In this document: piece by piece, positions 8,273 to 17,978 of the stretch
Layout: each line of letters starts with the position of its first letter
Numbering within the stretch: position 1 is the stretch's first letter
NCBI GenBank assembly: GCA_017520545.1
Contig: JAFXFM010000005.1
Location: 1-64,000 of the forward strand
Direction: 5' to 3'
DNA length: 64,000 nt
DNA from: Alistipes sp.
Lineage (GTDB): Bacteria; Bacteroidota; Bacteroidia; Bacteroidales; Rikenellaceae
Translations under genes and position numbers: made by a program
Notes under the pieces: model-generated
Database searches by the model: none
Told to the model about the DNA's origin: nothing
The model's input: the letters and a program-made list of their open reading frames with translations, nothing else

Positions 8273-9616
8273 TTACGCTATCTCCCAACGTCCTCCCTTA
8301 CCAAATACCTTCTCGACCAACTCGTCGTAGAATCCTCCGCGACGCGCCAAATCAAACATATTCATACGCCAACGCATCAGCTGCACAAATGGCAGCATAT
8401 CCTTCAACTGCTGACGTGTAACGCCGATGTCGGCCGGGTCTGCCGGTGCACCTACCTTACGGAAGCACTCCTGCATCTTCTCGAATGGATAGACCTGCTT
8501 GCGATATTGAGCCTTCAATAGTGGCCAATGCTTCTTAAAGAGTGTAAGTTGCTCACGTACAGCCTCCTTGTCGTTGTATTTAATGGTTATTTGGTCGTAA
8601 CCAAGACGTGGCGACACAAAATCCTTGAAGATGTCGAGCGCACGCTGCTGCTCCTCTTCGAGCGACGGCCAAGCCTCTACGCACTTCTCTACATCGAGGT
8701 CGCGCAGGTCCATTTCGATGAAGGCATCAAAAAATGCGCACATTGTGAGTGTTCCGATAGCCACTTGAAATCCGTGCGACTGCAACTTACCGTTGAAGGT
8801 GTGGTGCGTCATATCGAGGTAGTGGCTGAAAAGGTGATCGGCGCACGATGCAGGGCGGCTCGAACGGGCAGCCTGCATTGCAAAACCACTCAAAGTAAGA
8901 CCCTCGAACAGCGCTGCGATAGCATCTTTATCGCAAGCGGCAACACCCTCAGGGTTAGAGAGCTGGTCATCGAGAACATCCTGTAAAACGTGCCAAGCCT
9001 CCGGAATTATTGGCTCTGCACCCATAAAATCTGCAATCATCCACTCTCCACCGCAAGGAATCTTCGCTGCGAGGTCTGCATAACCCGCTGCGGTCATCTC
9101 TTTCGGGGCGTTGGCAATAACAGCCACGTCCGCCAAGATAGCTTGTGGGGCGGGGCAATCGAAGGTCTGCTTCAAGCCCTCGAAGCTGATTGATGCACCG
9201 AACGACGAATAACCATCAACCGACGCCGCGGTAGGAATTGTAAGGTATTGCTGATGCAGATGATGCGACGCAAGTTTACAGAGGTCGTTGATGACACCCG
9301 AACCAACCGAAACGATAATTGCATCCGCCTCTTTGGCGGCCTCTTCAACCTCCATAACGTAACACCACTCGGCGTGGAACTCGTCTTGCTGAATAATATG
9401 CTTAAACACCTCAATCTCTGCATTGACAAGGTGTTTATAAACCTCTTCGCCGGCTACGCGCCAAGTGTTTTTATCGGCAATAACTATTGCTCGTGCATTG
9501 CCAAACTGCTCTTTGAAAATAGATGGCGCAAGGTGGAGTACGTTGCTGTCCATCTCGAAAACCTTGGTGTCGGTAGCAACAGCCAAGGCTTTCGCAATGC
9601 GTTCCTTCGTTGTCAT
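8273..9616 (-). CDS. sn-glycerol-1-phosphate dehydrogenase (AraM/EgsA type)
   Basis: 447-residue member of the iron-alcohol-dehydrogenase / dehydroquinate-synthase fold. The motif SVGSGVINDLCKLASH followed by PTAASVDGYSSFGASI is characteristic of bacterial AraM and archaeal EgsA, which reduce dihydroxyacetone phosphate to sn-glycerol-1-phosphate. Metal ligands are probably D (around 170), H in the HHTFNGKLQSHG stretch and H in SCADHLFSHYLDM. In archaea the product makes the ether-lipid backbone; in bacteria the use is less clear (AraM and heptaprenylglyceryl phosphate in Bacillus). It lies 14 bp downstream of the phosphoglucomutase gene on the same strand, so they are probably cotranscribed. 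Confidence 0.87.
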   Translation of the reverse strand: MTTKERIAKALAVATDTKVFEMDSNVLHLAPSIFKEQFGNARAIVIADKNTWRVAGEEVYKHLVNAEIEVFKHIIQQDEFHAEWCYVMEVEEAAKEADAIIVSVGSGVINDLCKLASHHLHQQYLTIPTAASVDGYSSFGASISFEGLKQTFDCPAPQAILADVAVIANAPKEMTAAGYADLAAKIPCGGEWMIADFMGAEPIIPEAWHVLQDVLDDQLSNPEGVAACDKDAIAALFEGLTLSGFAMQAARSSRPASCADHLFSHYLDMTHHTFNGKLQSHGFQVAIGTLTMCAFFDAFIEMDLRDLDVEKCVEAWPSLEEEQQRALDIFKDFVSPRLGYDQITIKYNDKEAVREQLTLFKKHWPLLKAQYRKQVYPFEKMQECFRKVGAPADPADIGVTRQQLKDMLPFVQLMRWRMNMFDLARRGGFYDELVEKVFGKGGRWEIA

Positions 9617-9630
9617 ATATAATATATGTA

Positions 9631-11376
9631 TTAGATAAGTTTCAATTCGGCCTTAATAGCCTCAATTTTTGCATCGAGTTCATTCTGCACCTTTTCAAAC
9701 GCCTCGACCGATGCCAATGGTGCTTTAACACCAAAATAGAACTTAATCTTTGGCTCTGTTCCCGATGGACGTACCGATACTTTCGTGCCATTCTCGGTTA
9801 CCCACTGCAAAACATTGCTCTTGTCCGTAATGCCTGGGATAGGGCACACCTCACCGGTTACGATGTTCTTCAACTCTAAAGTCTTGTAGTCGTAAATCTC
9901 GACAACCTTCTCTCCTACGAGCGACTGAGGAGGATTTGCGCGGTACTCAACCATCATATTCTGAATCAACTCTGCGCCATCCTTGCCTTCGCGAACAACA
10001 TTAACGAGTCCCTCGCGATAGAAGCCGAACTTAACGTAGAGGTCCTGCAACCACTCATAGAGCGTAACCCCCTTGGTATCACGACACCAAGCTGCAGCCT
10101 CGGCTGCCAATGAACACGCTGAAACACCATCCTTGTCGCGTACATAATCGCCAGCGAGATATCCGAACGACTCCTCGCCACCACCAATATACTTCGCTTT
10201 ACCCTCGTTCTCGCGGATAATTTTTGCGATAAACTTAAAGCCTGTAAGACAGTTGTAGCACTTTACTCCATACGCCTCGGCAACAGCGTCCGGCATCATC
10301 GAACTAACGATGGTCTTAACCACGTAGTCGCTATCTTTGATGCGACCAAGCTCCGCCCAACGAGTAAGTTGATAACACATCAACAGCACCAAAGTCTGAT
10401 TTCCGTTCAAAAGGACATACTCTCCCTTACTGTTGCGCAATGCCAAGCCGATACGGTCCGAATCGGGGTCGGTAGCCATTGCGAGGTCTGCCTGCTCCTT
10501 CTCGGCGAGATCAATCGCCATTTTCATCGTAGGACGATTTTCCGGGTTCGGCGACTCGACGGTTGGGAAGTTACCGTCCAATACGGTCTGCTCCTTTACC
10601 GAAATGATATTCGTAAAGCCAAAATTGCGCAACGAAGCCGGAGTAAGACGTACACCAGCGCCGTGAAGTGGGGTGTAGATGATCTTCATATCGTGGAAGC
10701 GGGCTACGCTATCGGCTGAAAGCTGCAACTCCTTAATTTTCGCAAGATACTTCTTGTCGAACTCCTCATCAAGGATTGTGATATTCTCGGCGTGCAAGCC
10801 GGTCAAAACCTGCGACACCTCGGTAATCTTCTCAACCTCCTTAATTATATTAACATCGTGCGGAGATGTTACCTGTGAGCCATCGCTCCAATACGCTTTG
10901 TATCCATTGTACTCCTTCGGGTTGTGCGAAGCGGTTACCATAACGCCCGACTGACAATGCAACTCACGGATAGCGAACGAAAGTTCCGGTGTTGGACGCA
11001 ACTCGTCAAAGAGAAATACTTTGAAGCCATTCGAAGCAAAAATGTCGGCAACGTGCTCGGCAAAAGTACGCGAGTTGTTGCGCGAGTCGTGGGCAATCGC
11101 TACGCGAATTTCCTCATTAGGGAAGTTGATTTTTAGGTAGTTAGCCAAACCTTGTGTTGCAAAACCTACTGTGTAGTTGTTCATTCTATTGGTTCCTACG
11201 CCCATAATACCGCGCAGACCGCCTGTACCAAACTCCAAATCCTTGTAGAAGCTCTCAATAAGCTCCTTTGGATTGTTATCAATCAGATTTCTAACCTCTT
11301 GACGAGTCGCCTCGTCAAACTCTGCGCCAAGCCACTTTTCGGCCTTCGACATAACCAATTGTTGCAAGTTATCCAT
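9631..11376 (-). CDS. Phosphoglucomutase/phosphomannomutase (phospho-sugar mutase)
   Basis: 581-residue alpha-D-phosphohexomutase. Active-site phosphoserine S150 within GVMVTASHNP, metal-binding loop DPDSDR, sugar-binding loop GGEESFGY and phosphate-binding loop VRPSGTEPKIKFYF are all intact. The length (about 580) matches the Bacteroidetes/Firmicutes PgcA-type enzymes that interconvert hexose 1- and 6-phosphates. A TATATTTG -7 element (11440-11447, minus strand) lies upstream; the glycerol-1-phosphate dehydrogenase gene follows after 14 bp. Confidence 0.94.
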   Translation of the reverse strand: MDNLQQLVMSKAEKWLGAEFDEATRQEVRNLIDNNPKELIESFYKDLEFGTGGLRGIMGVGTNRMNNYTVGFATQGLANYLKINFPNEEIRVAIAHDSRNNSRTFAEHVADIFASNGFKVFLFDELRPTPELSFAIRELHCQSGVMVTASHNPKEYNGYKAYWSDGSQVTSPHDVNIIKEVEKITEVSQVLTGLHAENITILDEEFDKKYLAKIKELQLSADSVARFHDMKIIYTPLHGAGVRLTPASLRNFGFTNIISVKEQTVLDGNFPTVESPNPENRPTMKMAIDLAEKEQADLAMATDPDSDRIGLALRNSKGEYVLLNGNQTLVLLMCYQLTRWAELGRIKDSDYVVKTIVSSMMPDAVAEAYGVKCYNCLTGFKFIAKIIRENEGKAKYIGGGEESFGYLAGDYVRDKDGVSACSLAAEAAAWCRDTKGVTLYEWLQDLYVKFGFYREGLVNVVREGKDGAELIQNMMVEYRANPPQSLVGEKVVEIYDYKTLELKNIVTGEVCPIPGITDKSNVLQWVTENGTKVSVRPSGTEPKIKFYFGVKAPLASVEAFEKVQNELDAKIEAIKAELKLI

Positions 11377-11439
11377 AGTAATAATATGTATAAGTTTTAT
11401 TTATGAAATTTCAAAAATGTATTCGATTTTTTACAACTG

Positions 11440-11447
11440 CAAATATA
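11440..11447 (-). promoter_or_regulatory. -7 promoter element for the phosphohexomutase operon
   Basis: Minus-strand TATATTTG about 65 bp before the start codon. The rest of the 274-bp divergent spacer (11377-11650) is AT-rich; a degenerate AACCTTTG at 11578-11585 may be the dnaA -7 element. Confidence 0.5.
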
Positions 11448-11650
11448 CGAAATTTATTTGTAAATATAGTAAATCAGCGAGTTAAAATTTATTCCCAAAA
11501 ACCAACACCTATCCTCCATAAAAAATAATAATTAAAAAACAATAGTTGCAACGTTTTTTTTTCCACAATTTTATTTCAACCTTTGCAATGTCAAACCAAG
11601 TAAATCACAAGGTGCGACACTATTAAACTACCCAAACGCTTTATTTTCAG

Positions 11651-13069
11651 ATGTTTATGCTTGCAAACGCAACAACATACAGTGATGCTTGGCAAAATTG
11701 CCTTAGCGAGATCAAAACAAGGACCTCGGCAGAGGAGTTTGCCCAGTGGTTTCTCCCCATCGAGCCGTTAGAGTTCGATGGCGAACGCCTTCGTATCAAG
11801 GTACCGGATCGCGACTTTGCAAAGACAATTGAGAATAATTACAGTCAGGTATTGAAGCCTATTATCGCGCAACTTTTTGGACGCGATACTCGCCTTTACT
11901 ACGCTATACCAAAGAACAATCATCCAATTGCTGTGCCAAGCGAAAGTGATGCAACTACGCCTGAACTTACGTTTAGTCAGCCAACCGACACGTCAAATAT
12001 ACGAAATCCTTTTGTAATTCCCGGCATAAATCGTCTACGAATTGAGCCGCAACTCAATAAAAATTACACATTCGACAATTTTATCGAGGGAGAGTGCAAT
12101 CGTTTGGTGCGTTCGGCGGCTATGTCGGTATCGGTAAATCCGGGCAGCCACACCCCTTTCAACCCGCTCTATATCTATGGAGATTCGGGCTTGGGCAAGA
12201 CTCACGTTGCGCACGCAATAGGCAACGAGGTGCGCCAGCGTTTTCCCGAGTTACAGGTGCTGTATGTTGCGATGAGTAAATTCCAGGCGCAATTCCAAGC
12301 GGCAACAATAAATCACGACGTTCCAAACTTTATCCACTACTATCAAGCTGTCGATGTCTTGATTTTGGACGATATTCAGGAGCTGTCGGGTAAACCGGGC
12401 ACGCAAAATGCCTTCTTTAACATCTTCAATCATTTGCAGATGTCGGGCAAGCAGTTGGTGCTAATTTCGGATAAACCACCGGTGGAGTTGAAGGATATCG
12501 AAGAGCGTCTTTTGACCCGTTTCAAGTGGGGTTTGTCGGCTGAAATTCGCATTCCCGACTACGAAACAAAAATCAAAATTATTCGCGCAAAAGCGAATCA
12601 GTTAAACGCTGATATTCCAAGTGAAGTTGTTTCGTATTTGGCGGAGCATATATCTGCAAATATCAGAGAGATAGAAGGTGCAATTTCTTCGCTTGTCGCC
12701 AATGCTACATTTATGAATAAACGCATCACTATCGCACTGGCAAAAGAGGTGTTGAAGGTCTACGTTTCGATGTATCAGAAGGAGATTACAATCGAGCAGA
12801 TCATCTCGACTATTTGCGAGCAGATGGGGGTTGATAAGGATCGTTTGAGTTCATCGGAGCGTACGCGCGAAGTGGCAATAGCTCGTCAGTTGGCGATGTT
12901 CCTTGCAAAGAAACACACCAAGCTTCCGCTAACCAATATCGGTGCAGCAATCGGAGGTCGTAACCACGCAACCGTACTGCACTCGTGCAAGACGATATCG
13001 AACTTGATGGATACGGAAAAATTATTCCGTCAGCAGGTAGAGCAGATTGAGAAACTTTTGTTGAGTTAA
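11651..13069 (+). CDS. dnaA: Chromosomal replication initiator DnaA
   Basis: 472 residues. Domain I about 10-85 (SDAWQNCLSEIKTRTSAEEFAQWFLPIEP), a short variable domain II, AAA+ domain III with Walker A GDSGLGKT (177-184) and Walker B LILDDIQEL, and DNA-binding domain IV with the signature IGGRNHATVLHSCKTI near the C-terminus. It opens replication at oriC. ATG at 11651; an in-frame ATG two codons later is an alternative start. No cluster of DnaA boxes is visible on either side, so oriC is not obviously here. Confidence 0.97.
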   Translation: MFMLANATTYSDAWQNCLSEIKTRTSAEEFAQWFLPIEPLEFDGERLRIKVPDRDFAKTIENNYSQVLKPIIAQLFGRDTRLYYAIPKNNHPIAVPSESDATTPELTFSQPTDTSNIRNPFVIPGINRLRIEPQLNKNYTFDNFIEGECNRLVRSAAMSVSVNPGSHTPFNPLYIYGDSGLGKTHVAHAIGNEVRQRFPELQVLYVAMSKFQAQFQAATINHDVPNFIHYYQAVDVLILDDIQELSGKPGTQNAFFNIFNHLQMSGKQLVLISDKPPVELKDIEERLLTRFKWGLSAEIRIPDYETKIKIIRAKANQLNADIPSEVVSYLAEHISANIREIEGAISSLVANATFMNKRITIALAKEVLKVYVSMYQKEITIEQIISTICEQMGVDKDRLSSSERTREVAIARQLAMFLAKKHTKLPLTNIGAAIGGRNHATVLHSCKTISNLMDTEKLFRQQVEQIEKLLLS

Positions 13070-13095
13070 TTCGCATAAATCACAGAAAATGAGAA

Positions 13096-13129
13096 GGGTT
13101 GGAGCAGATGTGCTTCAACTCTTTTTTTT
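13096..13129 (+). terminator. Rho-independent terminator of dnaA
   Basis: 11-bp stem GGGTTGGAGCA / TGCTTCAACTC (two G-T pairs), GATG loop and an eight-T tract at 13122-13129. Confidence 0.85.
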
Positions 13130-13323
13130 GTGTGCCAAATCACTACACAAATTGTTATCTTATTTTTAATAAAAATAACCCTCAAAAAATGGTTTCTTTG
13201 TAAAAATTGTATTATATTCGCACAATAATTGATATATTGTTGCAAATTGAAAGCTAAAAGCTACTTTTTATATAAACAATTCACTTTTTAATAACTTTAA
13301 TTAACAAAAACCAAAAAACAATT

Positions 13324-15471
13324 ATGAAAGCAAGAAAATTTTTTGCATTTGTAGCCGGAGCAGCAATGCTCTTTGGTGTTGGTTGTACTCCTGATGGAGG
13401 CGATGAGGCTGGTGCTGATGCCGAAATGGCAAAGATCACCGTTAGCCCAGAGTCGTTTGCAACTGATTTAGAGGGTACCGAGCAGGTTATCACCGTTACT
13501 TCGAATGGTGTATGGACTGCATCGTGCGACCAGACAGACGTAGTTGTCGAGCCTCTTCAGGGTAGTGGCAACGGTAGTGTTACAGTTACCGTTCCTGCTG
13601 TACAGGCAGATCGTAACTTCAAGATTGTGTTCAATGCACAGAAGCAGACTTCTGTCCCAGCTCTTGGCACTACAACCACAACAACTGCACAGGCAGAGGT
13701 TACTGTATCGCAGAACGCAACCGGCGTTGATCCTAACGACTACCTCTTCTATGAGAATTGCGGTAGCGACGTTGAGAAGGACTCGAATGGCTATTGGCCA
13801 TACATCGATCAGTTCCAAGGCTGGAATCCACAGGGCGACATCGCTTCGGGTGTTCAGTATGTAGGTAAGAACGCATCGGTTCGTGCTTCGGGTAAGAACT
13901 ATCAGCCAACCGAGGACGCTGTTGGCGTTTCGGGTCAGCCTTACGTATTCTTGAACAAAGTTCCGGTAGAGGCTTACTTCGTTATCGAGAACTTGGCTGT
14001 AACAGGTGGTGCAAACTACATCTTTACATTCAACGTATCGTGCCAGAACGGTTATAGCGGAACTCCTACTTTTGCAACTGTTGACAACTCGCTCGTTCAC
14101 CTCGAACTCGGTTACGATGGTCAGAACTGGGACGCTGTTGATTGCGCTTATGTTGCAAACGGTGGCAATGGCTGGTATGCTGCAACTGCACAGTTCAAGG
14201 TTGCTGCTGACGCTACCAAGATTTATGCACGCTTGTCGTACGAGGCTCCTGCATCGAATGGTGGTGGTCGTTTCGACGACTTCAAACTCGCAGAGGGTGG
14301 CACCGGTGCAGAGTTGGCACCAGAGGCTCCTGTTGTAAATCAGGGTACTATCGCTGACATCACTGCTGCCGGTAACTACACCGTAAATGGTGCTTGGGTT
14401 GTTGCAACCTATGCAAATGGTTGCCTCTTGACCGACAATAGCGGTGCTTACATCTTGGCTTACAACCCAACAGTGAAGCCAGCCGTAGGCGAGGTTGTTA
14501 ATATCGAGGGTACTGTATCGGCTTATGCAGGTCTTTTGCAGTTCGGTGCAGGTTCGGTTGTAACAAAGACCGGCGAGACCAAGACCGTAACTCACCCAAC
14601 CGCAGAGGTTATGGATGGTGCGAAGTTGGATGCTTACCTTTCGGCTCCTGTAATTAAGTATGTTGAGTACACCGGTACTCTCACTATCAGCAGCGGTAAG
14701 TACTACAATGTTACTGTTCCGGGTGCAACTACTGCACAGGGTTCTGTTTCTTATCCGGGCGATGACATCAAGGCTACTTTGACAAGCCTCGATGGTAAGG
14801 GCGTTAAGGTTGCAGGTTACCTCATTGGCGTTTCGTCTTCGAAGTACACCAACACAATGGCTGTATCGGTAGAGGAGGCAACTGTTGAGACTCCTGATAC
14901 ACCAGACACACCTGATACCCCAGATACTCCTGACACACCAGAGATTCCTGTTGGTGGCACTGCATTGGAGATTACAACTGCTAGCGTAACTGCTGGTGTT
15001 CCTGACATCACCACCAACAGCTATGGCTCGCAGAATGTAACAAACTATTCGACATTCTTGACTTGGGACGTTTACGCTGCTTGCAAGGTTTGCTTGCCAC
15101 AGGCTGGCAACTATGCTACTGCCGGCTGTTTGCAGATGCAGGGTAACACCGACGCTGCAAAGCAGGGCCGTATTGGTAATGTTACTGCAACTCCAAAGCG
15201 TATCACCAAGGTTATTGTTGAGTCGTGGAACGAGAAGTACACTCCTAACTTCAACCTCGCGCTCGGCGCAGAGCAGGTAGTTGGTACTACTGTTCCATCG
15301 AATATGATTGCCGCTTCGTCGATGACTACCACATCGGAGGTTGTTGGTGCCTTGACAAAGTATGTTTCGACATACGAGGTTACTTCGGGCGACTACAACT
15401 ATTTCGCAATCTACAAGAACACTACTGGTGCATTCTACTTCACCAAGATTCGCGTAGAGTACGCAGAGTAA
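13324..15471 (+). CDS. Surface lipoprotein with BACON-like, OB-like and C-terminal adhesion-like domains
   Basis: 715-residue lipoprotein: signal with lipobox LFGVG-C21 followed by acidic/Gly residues (TPDGGDEAGAD), a pattern often linked to surface export in Bacteroidetes. Residues about 36-130 look like a BACON/Ig-like domain (ITVSPESFATDLEGTEQVITVTSNGVWTAS...). About 140-325 looks like a jelly-roll/carbohydrate-binding-like module. About 335-520 (GTIADITAAGNYTVNGAWVVATYANGCLLTDNSGAYI...) resembles the OB-fold part of DUF5689-type proteins. A (PDT)n hinge follows, then a C-terminal beta domain ending FYFTKIRVEYAE. Not an enzyme as far as I can see; probably binds a substrate or nucleic acid at the surface, given the nuclease genes downstream. 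Ends in its own terminator. Confidence 0.8.
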   Translation: MKARKFFAFVAGAAMLFGVGCTPDGGDEAGADAEMAKITVSPESFATDLEGTEQVITVTSNGVWTASCDQTDVVVEPLQGSGNGSVTVTVPAVQADRNFKIVFNAQKQTSVPALGTTTTTTAQAEVTVSQNATGVDPNDYLFYENCGSDVEKDSNGYWPYIDQFQGWNPQGDIASGVQYVGKNASVRASGKNYQPTEDAVGVSGQPYVFLNKVPVEAYFVIENLAVTGGANYIFTFNVSCQNGYSGTPTFATVDNSLVHLELGYDGQNWDAVDCAYVANGGNGWYAATAQFKVAADATKIYARLSYEAPASNGGGRFDDFKLAEGGTGAELAPEAPVVNQGTIADITAAGNYTVNGAWVVATYANGCLLTDNSGAYILAYNPTVKPAVGEVVNIEGTVSAYAGLLQFGAGSVVTKTGETKTVTHPTAEVMDGAKLDAYLSAPVIKYVEYTGTLTISSGKYYNVTVPGATTAQGSVSYPGDDIKATLTSLDGKGVKVAGYLIGVSSSKYTNTMAVSVEEATVETPDTPDTPDTPDTPDTPEIPVGGTALEITTASVTAGVPDITTNSYGSQNVTNYSTFLTWDVYAACKVCLPQAGNYATAGCLQMQGNTDAAKQGRIGNVTATPKRITKVIVESWNEKYTPNFNLALGAEQVVGTTVPSNMIAASSMTTTSEVVGALTKYVSTYEVTSGDYNYFAIYKNTTGAFYFTKIRVEYAE

Positions 15472-15485
15472 TTCTGCAAAACAAT

Positions 15486-15526
15486 CCAAGGCAGGCTGAT
15501 TACCTGCCTTGGGTACTATTTTTTTA
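15486..15526 (+). terminator. Terminator between the BACON lipoprotein and the nuclease gene
   Basis: Stem CCAAGGCAGG / CCTGCCTTGG, 7-nt loop, then TACTATTTTTTT. The next gene begins about 20 bp after the T tract. Confidence 0.85.
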
Positions 15527-15543
15527 GACGATTTTTACGATAG

Positions 15544-16851
15544 ATGAGAGATATACGAAACACGATTGAATTTATGTTCAAAAGCATCAACCGTAGCGTA
15601 GTGGCTATGTTGGTGCTTACATTCGCTTTTACCGCTTGCGAATACGAGGAGTGGTCGCCATATAAATCGAAGGCGGAGATCAACTCCGTAGTGGCATCAT
15701 TCCAGACCTCGACAATATCGGGAACAACGGTGGGCGATCCTATGGTTACGTGGACACTATCGGTAACCGAGGGTGCATCATTCTGTACTCCTGTAACGAA
15801 AGTGGGCTTTGCCGGCAACCCCTTTACGGTGCAATTCTCGGCAAACAACACCGATAAGGAGCGATATGCAACTGTCCACATCGAGTTTAGCGACGGCTAT
15901 ACCAACACATTCAACATTAAACAACTCGTCAGAACAGAAAACCCTTCGTACGACCGCGCTTGGGCAGAGCAGCCTGCGGAGCTCGTAAACGAGGATTACA
16001 TCTACAAAACATACTATACGACTCTTTCGGATAAGCGAGTAGTGCGCAACTTCTCGGTTTGCTATGACACCGATAAGAAGTGCTCACGATGGGTAGCATA
16101 TCCTGCACATAACATCTACACATCGGGACGTAGCTATGATGTGGGTAGCACAACTGCGGGCCGTACCAATGCGTGGGCATTCGACGATGCAGTAACGCGA
16201 TATAAGGCGAGCAGCAACTATAACACCGCCTACGAAATTACAAGTACCTACGACTCGAAACTCGATACATACAATACCTACACAAACCCTATAATTCCGC
16301 AGTCGAAGCAGGCGAATATCTGCTTTACAAACGGTTTCGGATATGGCTACGCTCGTGGTCATATGCTCCCATCGGCAAACCGCTACAACACTTGGCAGAC
16401 AAATGCCCAAACGTGCTACGCAACCAACATTATGGTGCAGGAGTACAATTTTAATGGTGGCGCGTGGGGAAATCTTGAAAATAAGGAGCGAACGAAGATG
16501 TGTGCCGATACGCTCTTCGTTGTAGTGGGAACGCTTTTCGAGGACGGTAAGACGATAACTCGATTCAGCCGAACTATCGGTGTGCCATCGCACTGCTACA
16601 AGTTGCTGTTGCGTACCAGAACAGGTACTACACGCAAGCACATCAGCGATATCACCTCGGCAGACGATTTGATTTGCATTGGTTTCCTCTTCGAAAATAA
16701 CGAGAGTTCGGCAGATGCTTCGTTAAGTGAGAGTGTAGTTTCGGTGGCGGAGATTGAGAAGCGTTCGGGCTTTAAATTTTTCCGAAACCTCAATCCGGCG
16801 ATTGCCGACAAGGTCAAGCAGCAGAAGAACCTCTCGGCGTGGGGCTGGTAA
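15544..16851 (+). CDS. Secreted DNA/RNA non-specific endonuclease (NUC1 family) lipoprotein
   Basis: 435 residues from ATG 15544; a start at ATG 15574 (MFKSINRSVV...) would give a more compact signal peptide and is equally possible. Lipobox FAFTA-C. Residues about 40-125 form an Ig/BACON-like domain; the C-terminal two thirds is a NUC1 (Serratia-type) nuclease: the catalytic region is YARGHMLPSANR with H273, followed by the Mg-site segment NGGAWGNLE and the core TLFVVVGTLF. The family cuts DNA and RNA to short 5'-phosphorylated oligonucleotides. First gene of a run NUC1-EEP-TonB receptor-DUF5689 with 29-40 bp spacers. A paralogue is at 56908-57789. Confidence 0.88.
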   Translation: MRDIRNTIEFMFKSINRSVVAMLVLTFAFTACEYEEWSPYKSKAEINSVVASFQTSTISGTTVGDPMVTWTLSVTEGASFCTPVTKVGFAGNPFTVQFSANNTDKERYATVHIEFSDGYTNTFNIKQLVRTENPSYDRAWAEQPAELVNEDYIYKTYYTTLSDKRVVRNFSVCYDTDKKCSRWVAYPAHNIYTSGRSYDVGSTTAGRTNAWAFDDAVTRYKASSNYNTAYEITSTYDSKLDTYNTYTNPIIPQSKQANICFTNGFGYGYARGHMLPSANRYNTWQTNAQTCYATNIMVQEYNFNGGAWGNLENKERTKMCADTLFVVVGTLFEDGKTITRFSRTIGVPSHCYKLLLRTRTGTTRKHISDITSADDLICIGFLFENNESSADASLSESVVSVAEIEKRSGFKFFRNLNPAIADKVKQQKNLSAWGW

Positions 16852-16887
16852 CGACGAAAAGACAAAACAACAATATATAAACAGATT

Positions 16888-17949
16888 ATGAAAAGAGTAC
16901 TTTTATCTATTTTGTGCGTGTCAGCTATATTGCTGGCATTTGCGCAAAAACCTTACAAGGTGGTATTCTACAATCTCGAAAACTTGTTCGACACAATCAA
17001 CGATCCGAACAAGAACGACGAGGAGTACCTGCCGGAGGGTGCGCGTAAGTGGACCACTTACCGCTACAATCAGAAGTTGGCAAATATGTCGCGCGTATTG
17101 TTCGACATCGCGGCCGAGGATAAGAATTTCCCTGCTGTAATTGGTGTATCGGAGATCGAAAACCGCCTCGTGTTGGAGGATTTGATTGCAACGCCAAAGT
17201 TGGCGAAGGCAAACTATCGCATCGTGCACTACGACTCGCCAGACCGTCGTGGCGTGGATTGTGCCTTCTTCTATCGCCCTGACAAATTCCAGTTGGAGGG
17301 CTCGGAGGCGCATCGCATCTCGTTCCCTGGTCGTCCTACATTCTTCACTCGTGATTTGGTGGCTATGTGGGGTAAGATCGAGGGCGAGCCATTCTATTTT
17401 ATCGTTTCACACTGGCCATCGCGTCTTGGTGGTAAGGAGGCTTCGCAGTATTCGCGCGACTTTGTGGCAGAGAAGTGTAAGCACATCTGCGACTCGGTAC
17501 GCACAGCAAACCCTGCAACAAAGGTTGTGATTATGGGCGACTTTAACGACGATGCTACCGACAAGAGCGTTACCGACGTTCTCGGAGCAAAGGGCAATAT
17601 CAAGAAGTTGGATAAGAATGATATGTACAATCCATTCTATGATATGTATAAGGCCGGCTATGGCACTTTGGGCTATCGCGATGCGTGGAACCTGTTCGAT
17701 AATATCGTAGTATCGGAGAACTTGGCAACAGGCTCGACCGGAGCATTGAAGATTCAATCGAAACCGACCGAGAAGAAGGAGAAGAAGTCGAAGAGAGTTA
17801 AGAACTTCTACGGCAATATCTTCTATCGTCCATATATGATACAGCAGGAGGGCCAGTACAAGAACTATCCGTTGCGTTCGTTTGTAGGTACGAACTTCCA
17901 GAACGGATATAGCGACCACTTTCCTGTCTATATCTATATTTCGAAGTAG
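16888..17949 (+). CDS. Secreted endonuclease/exonuclease/phosphatase (EEP) family protein
   Basis: 353 residues with a signal peptide (MKRVLLSILCVSAILLAFAQ). EEP fold: N-terminal YNLENLFD, EIENRLVLEDL (catalytic Glu), SHWPSRLGG (His), MGDFNDD (Asp/Asn) and C-terminal YSDHFPVYIYI (Asp-His). All key residues of the Mg-dependent phosphodiesterase site are present. Such periplasmic/secreted EEP proteins hydrolyse nucleic acids or nucleotides; here it lies between a surface NUC1 nuclease and a TonB receptor, so I infer a second step in nucleic-acid breakdown. Confidence 0.9.
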   Translation: MKRVLLSILCVSAILLAFAQKPYKVVFYNLENLFDTINDPNKNDEEYLPEGARKWTTYRYNQKLANMSRVLFDIAAEDKNFPAVIGVSEIENRLVLEDLIATPKLAKANYRIVHYDSPDRRGVDCAFFYRPDKFQLEGSEAHRISFPGRPTFFTRDLVAMWGKIEGEPFYFIVSHWPSRLGGKEASQYSRDFVAEKCKHICDSVRTANPATKVVIMGDFNDDATDKSVTDVLGAKGNIKKLDKNDMYNPFYDMYKAGYGTLGYRDAWNLFDNIVVSENLATGSTGALKIQSKPTEKKEKKSKRVKNFYGNIFYRPYMIQQEGQYKNYPLRSFVGTNFQNGYSDHFPVYIYISK

Positions 17950-17978
17950 GAAAAAAGATTATATATAAATAATAAGGT

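Noticed and set aside
11377..11650. oriC next to dnaA
   Set aside because: No cluster of TTATCCACA-like boxes or AT-rich repeat unit was found here or in 13070-13323; only general AT richness.
13211..13240. Operator-like inverted repeat ACAATA / TATTGT before the BACON lipoprotein gene
   Set aside because: Only 6 bp per arm in very AT-rich DNA; expected by chance.
14896..14940. (PDT)n coding repeat as a phase-variable site
   Set aside because: The unit is a multiple of three, so length changes keep the frame; it is an ordinary linker between domains.
13468..15489. A 673-codon open frame on the minus strand opposite the BACON lipoprotein gene
   Set aside because: It is antisense to a convincing lipoprotein gene, is rich in Cys/Ser/Arg in a way typical of shadow frames, and has no start region or domain.
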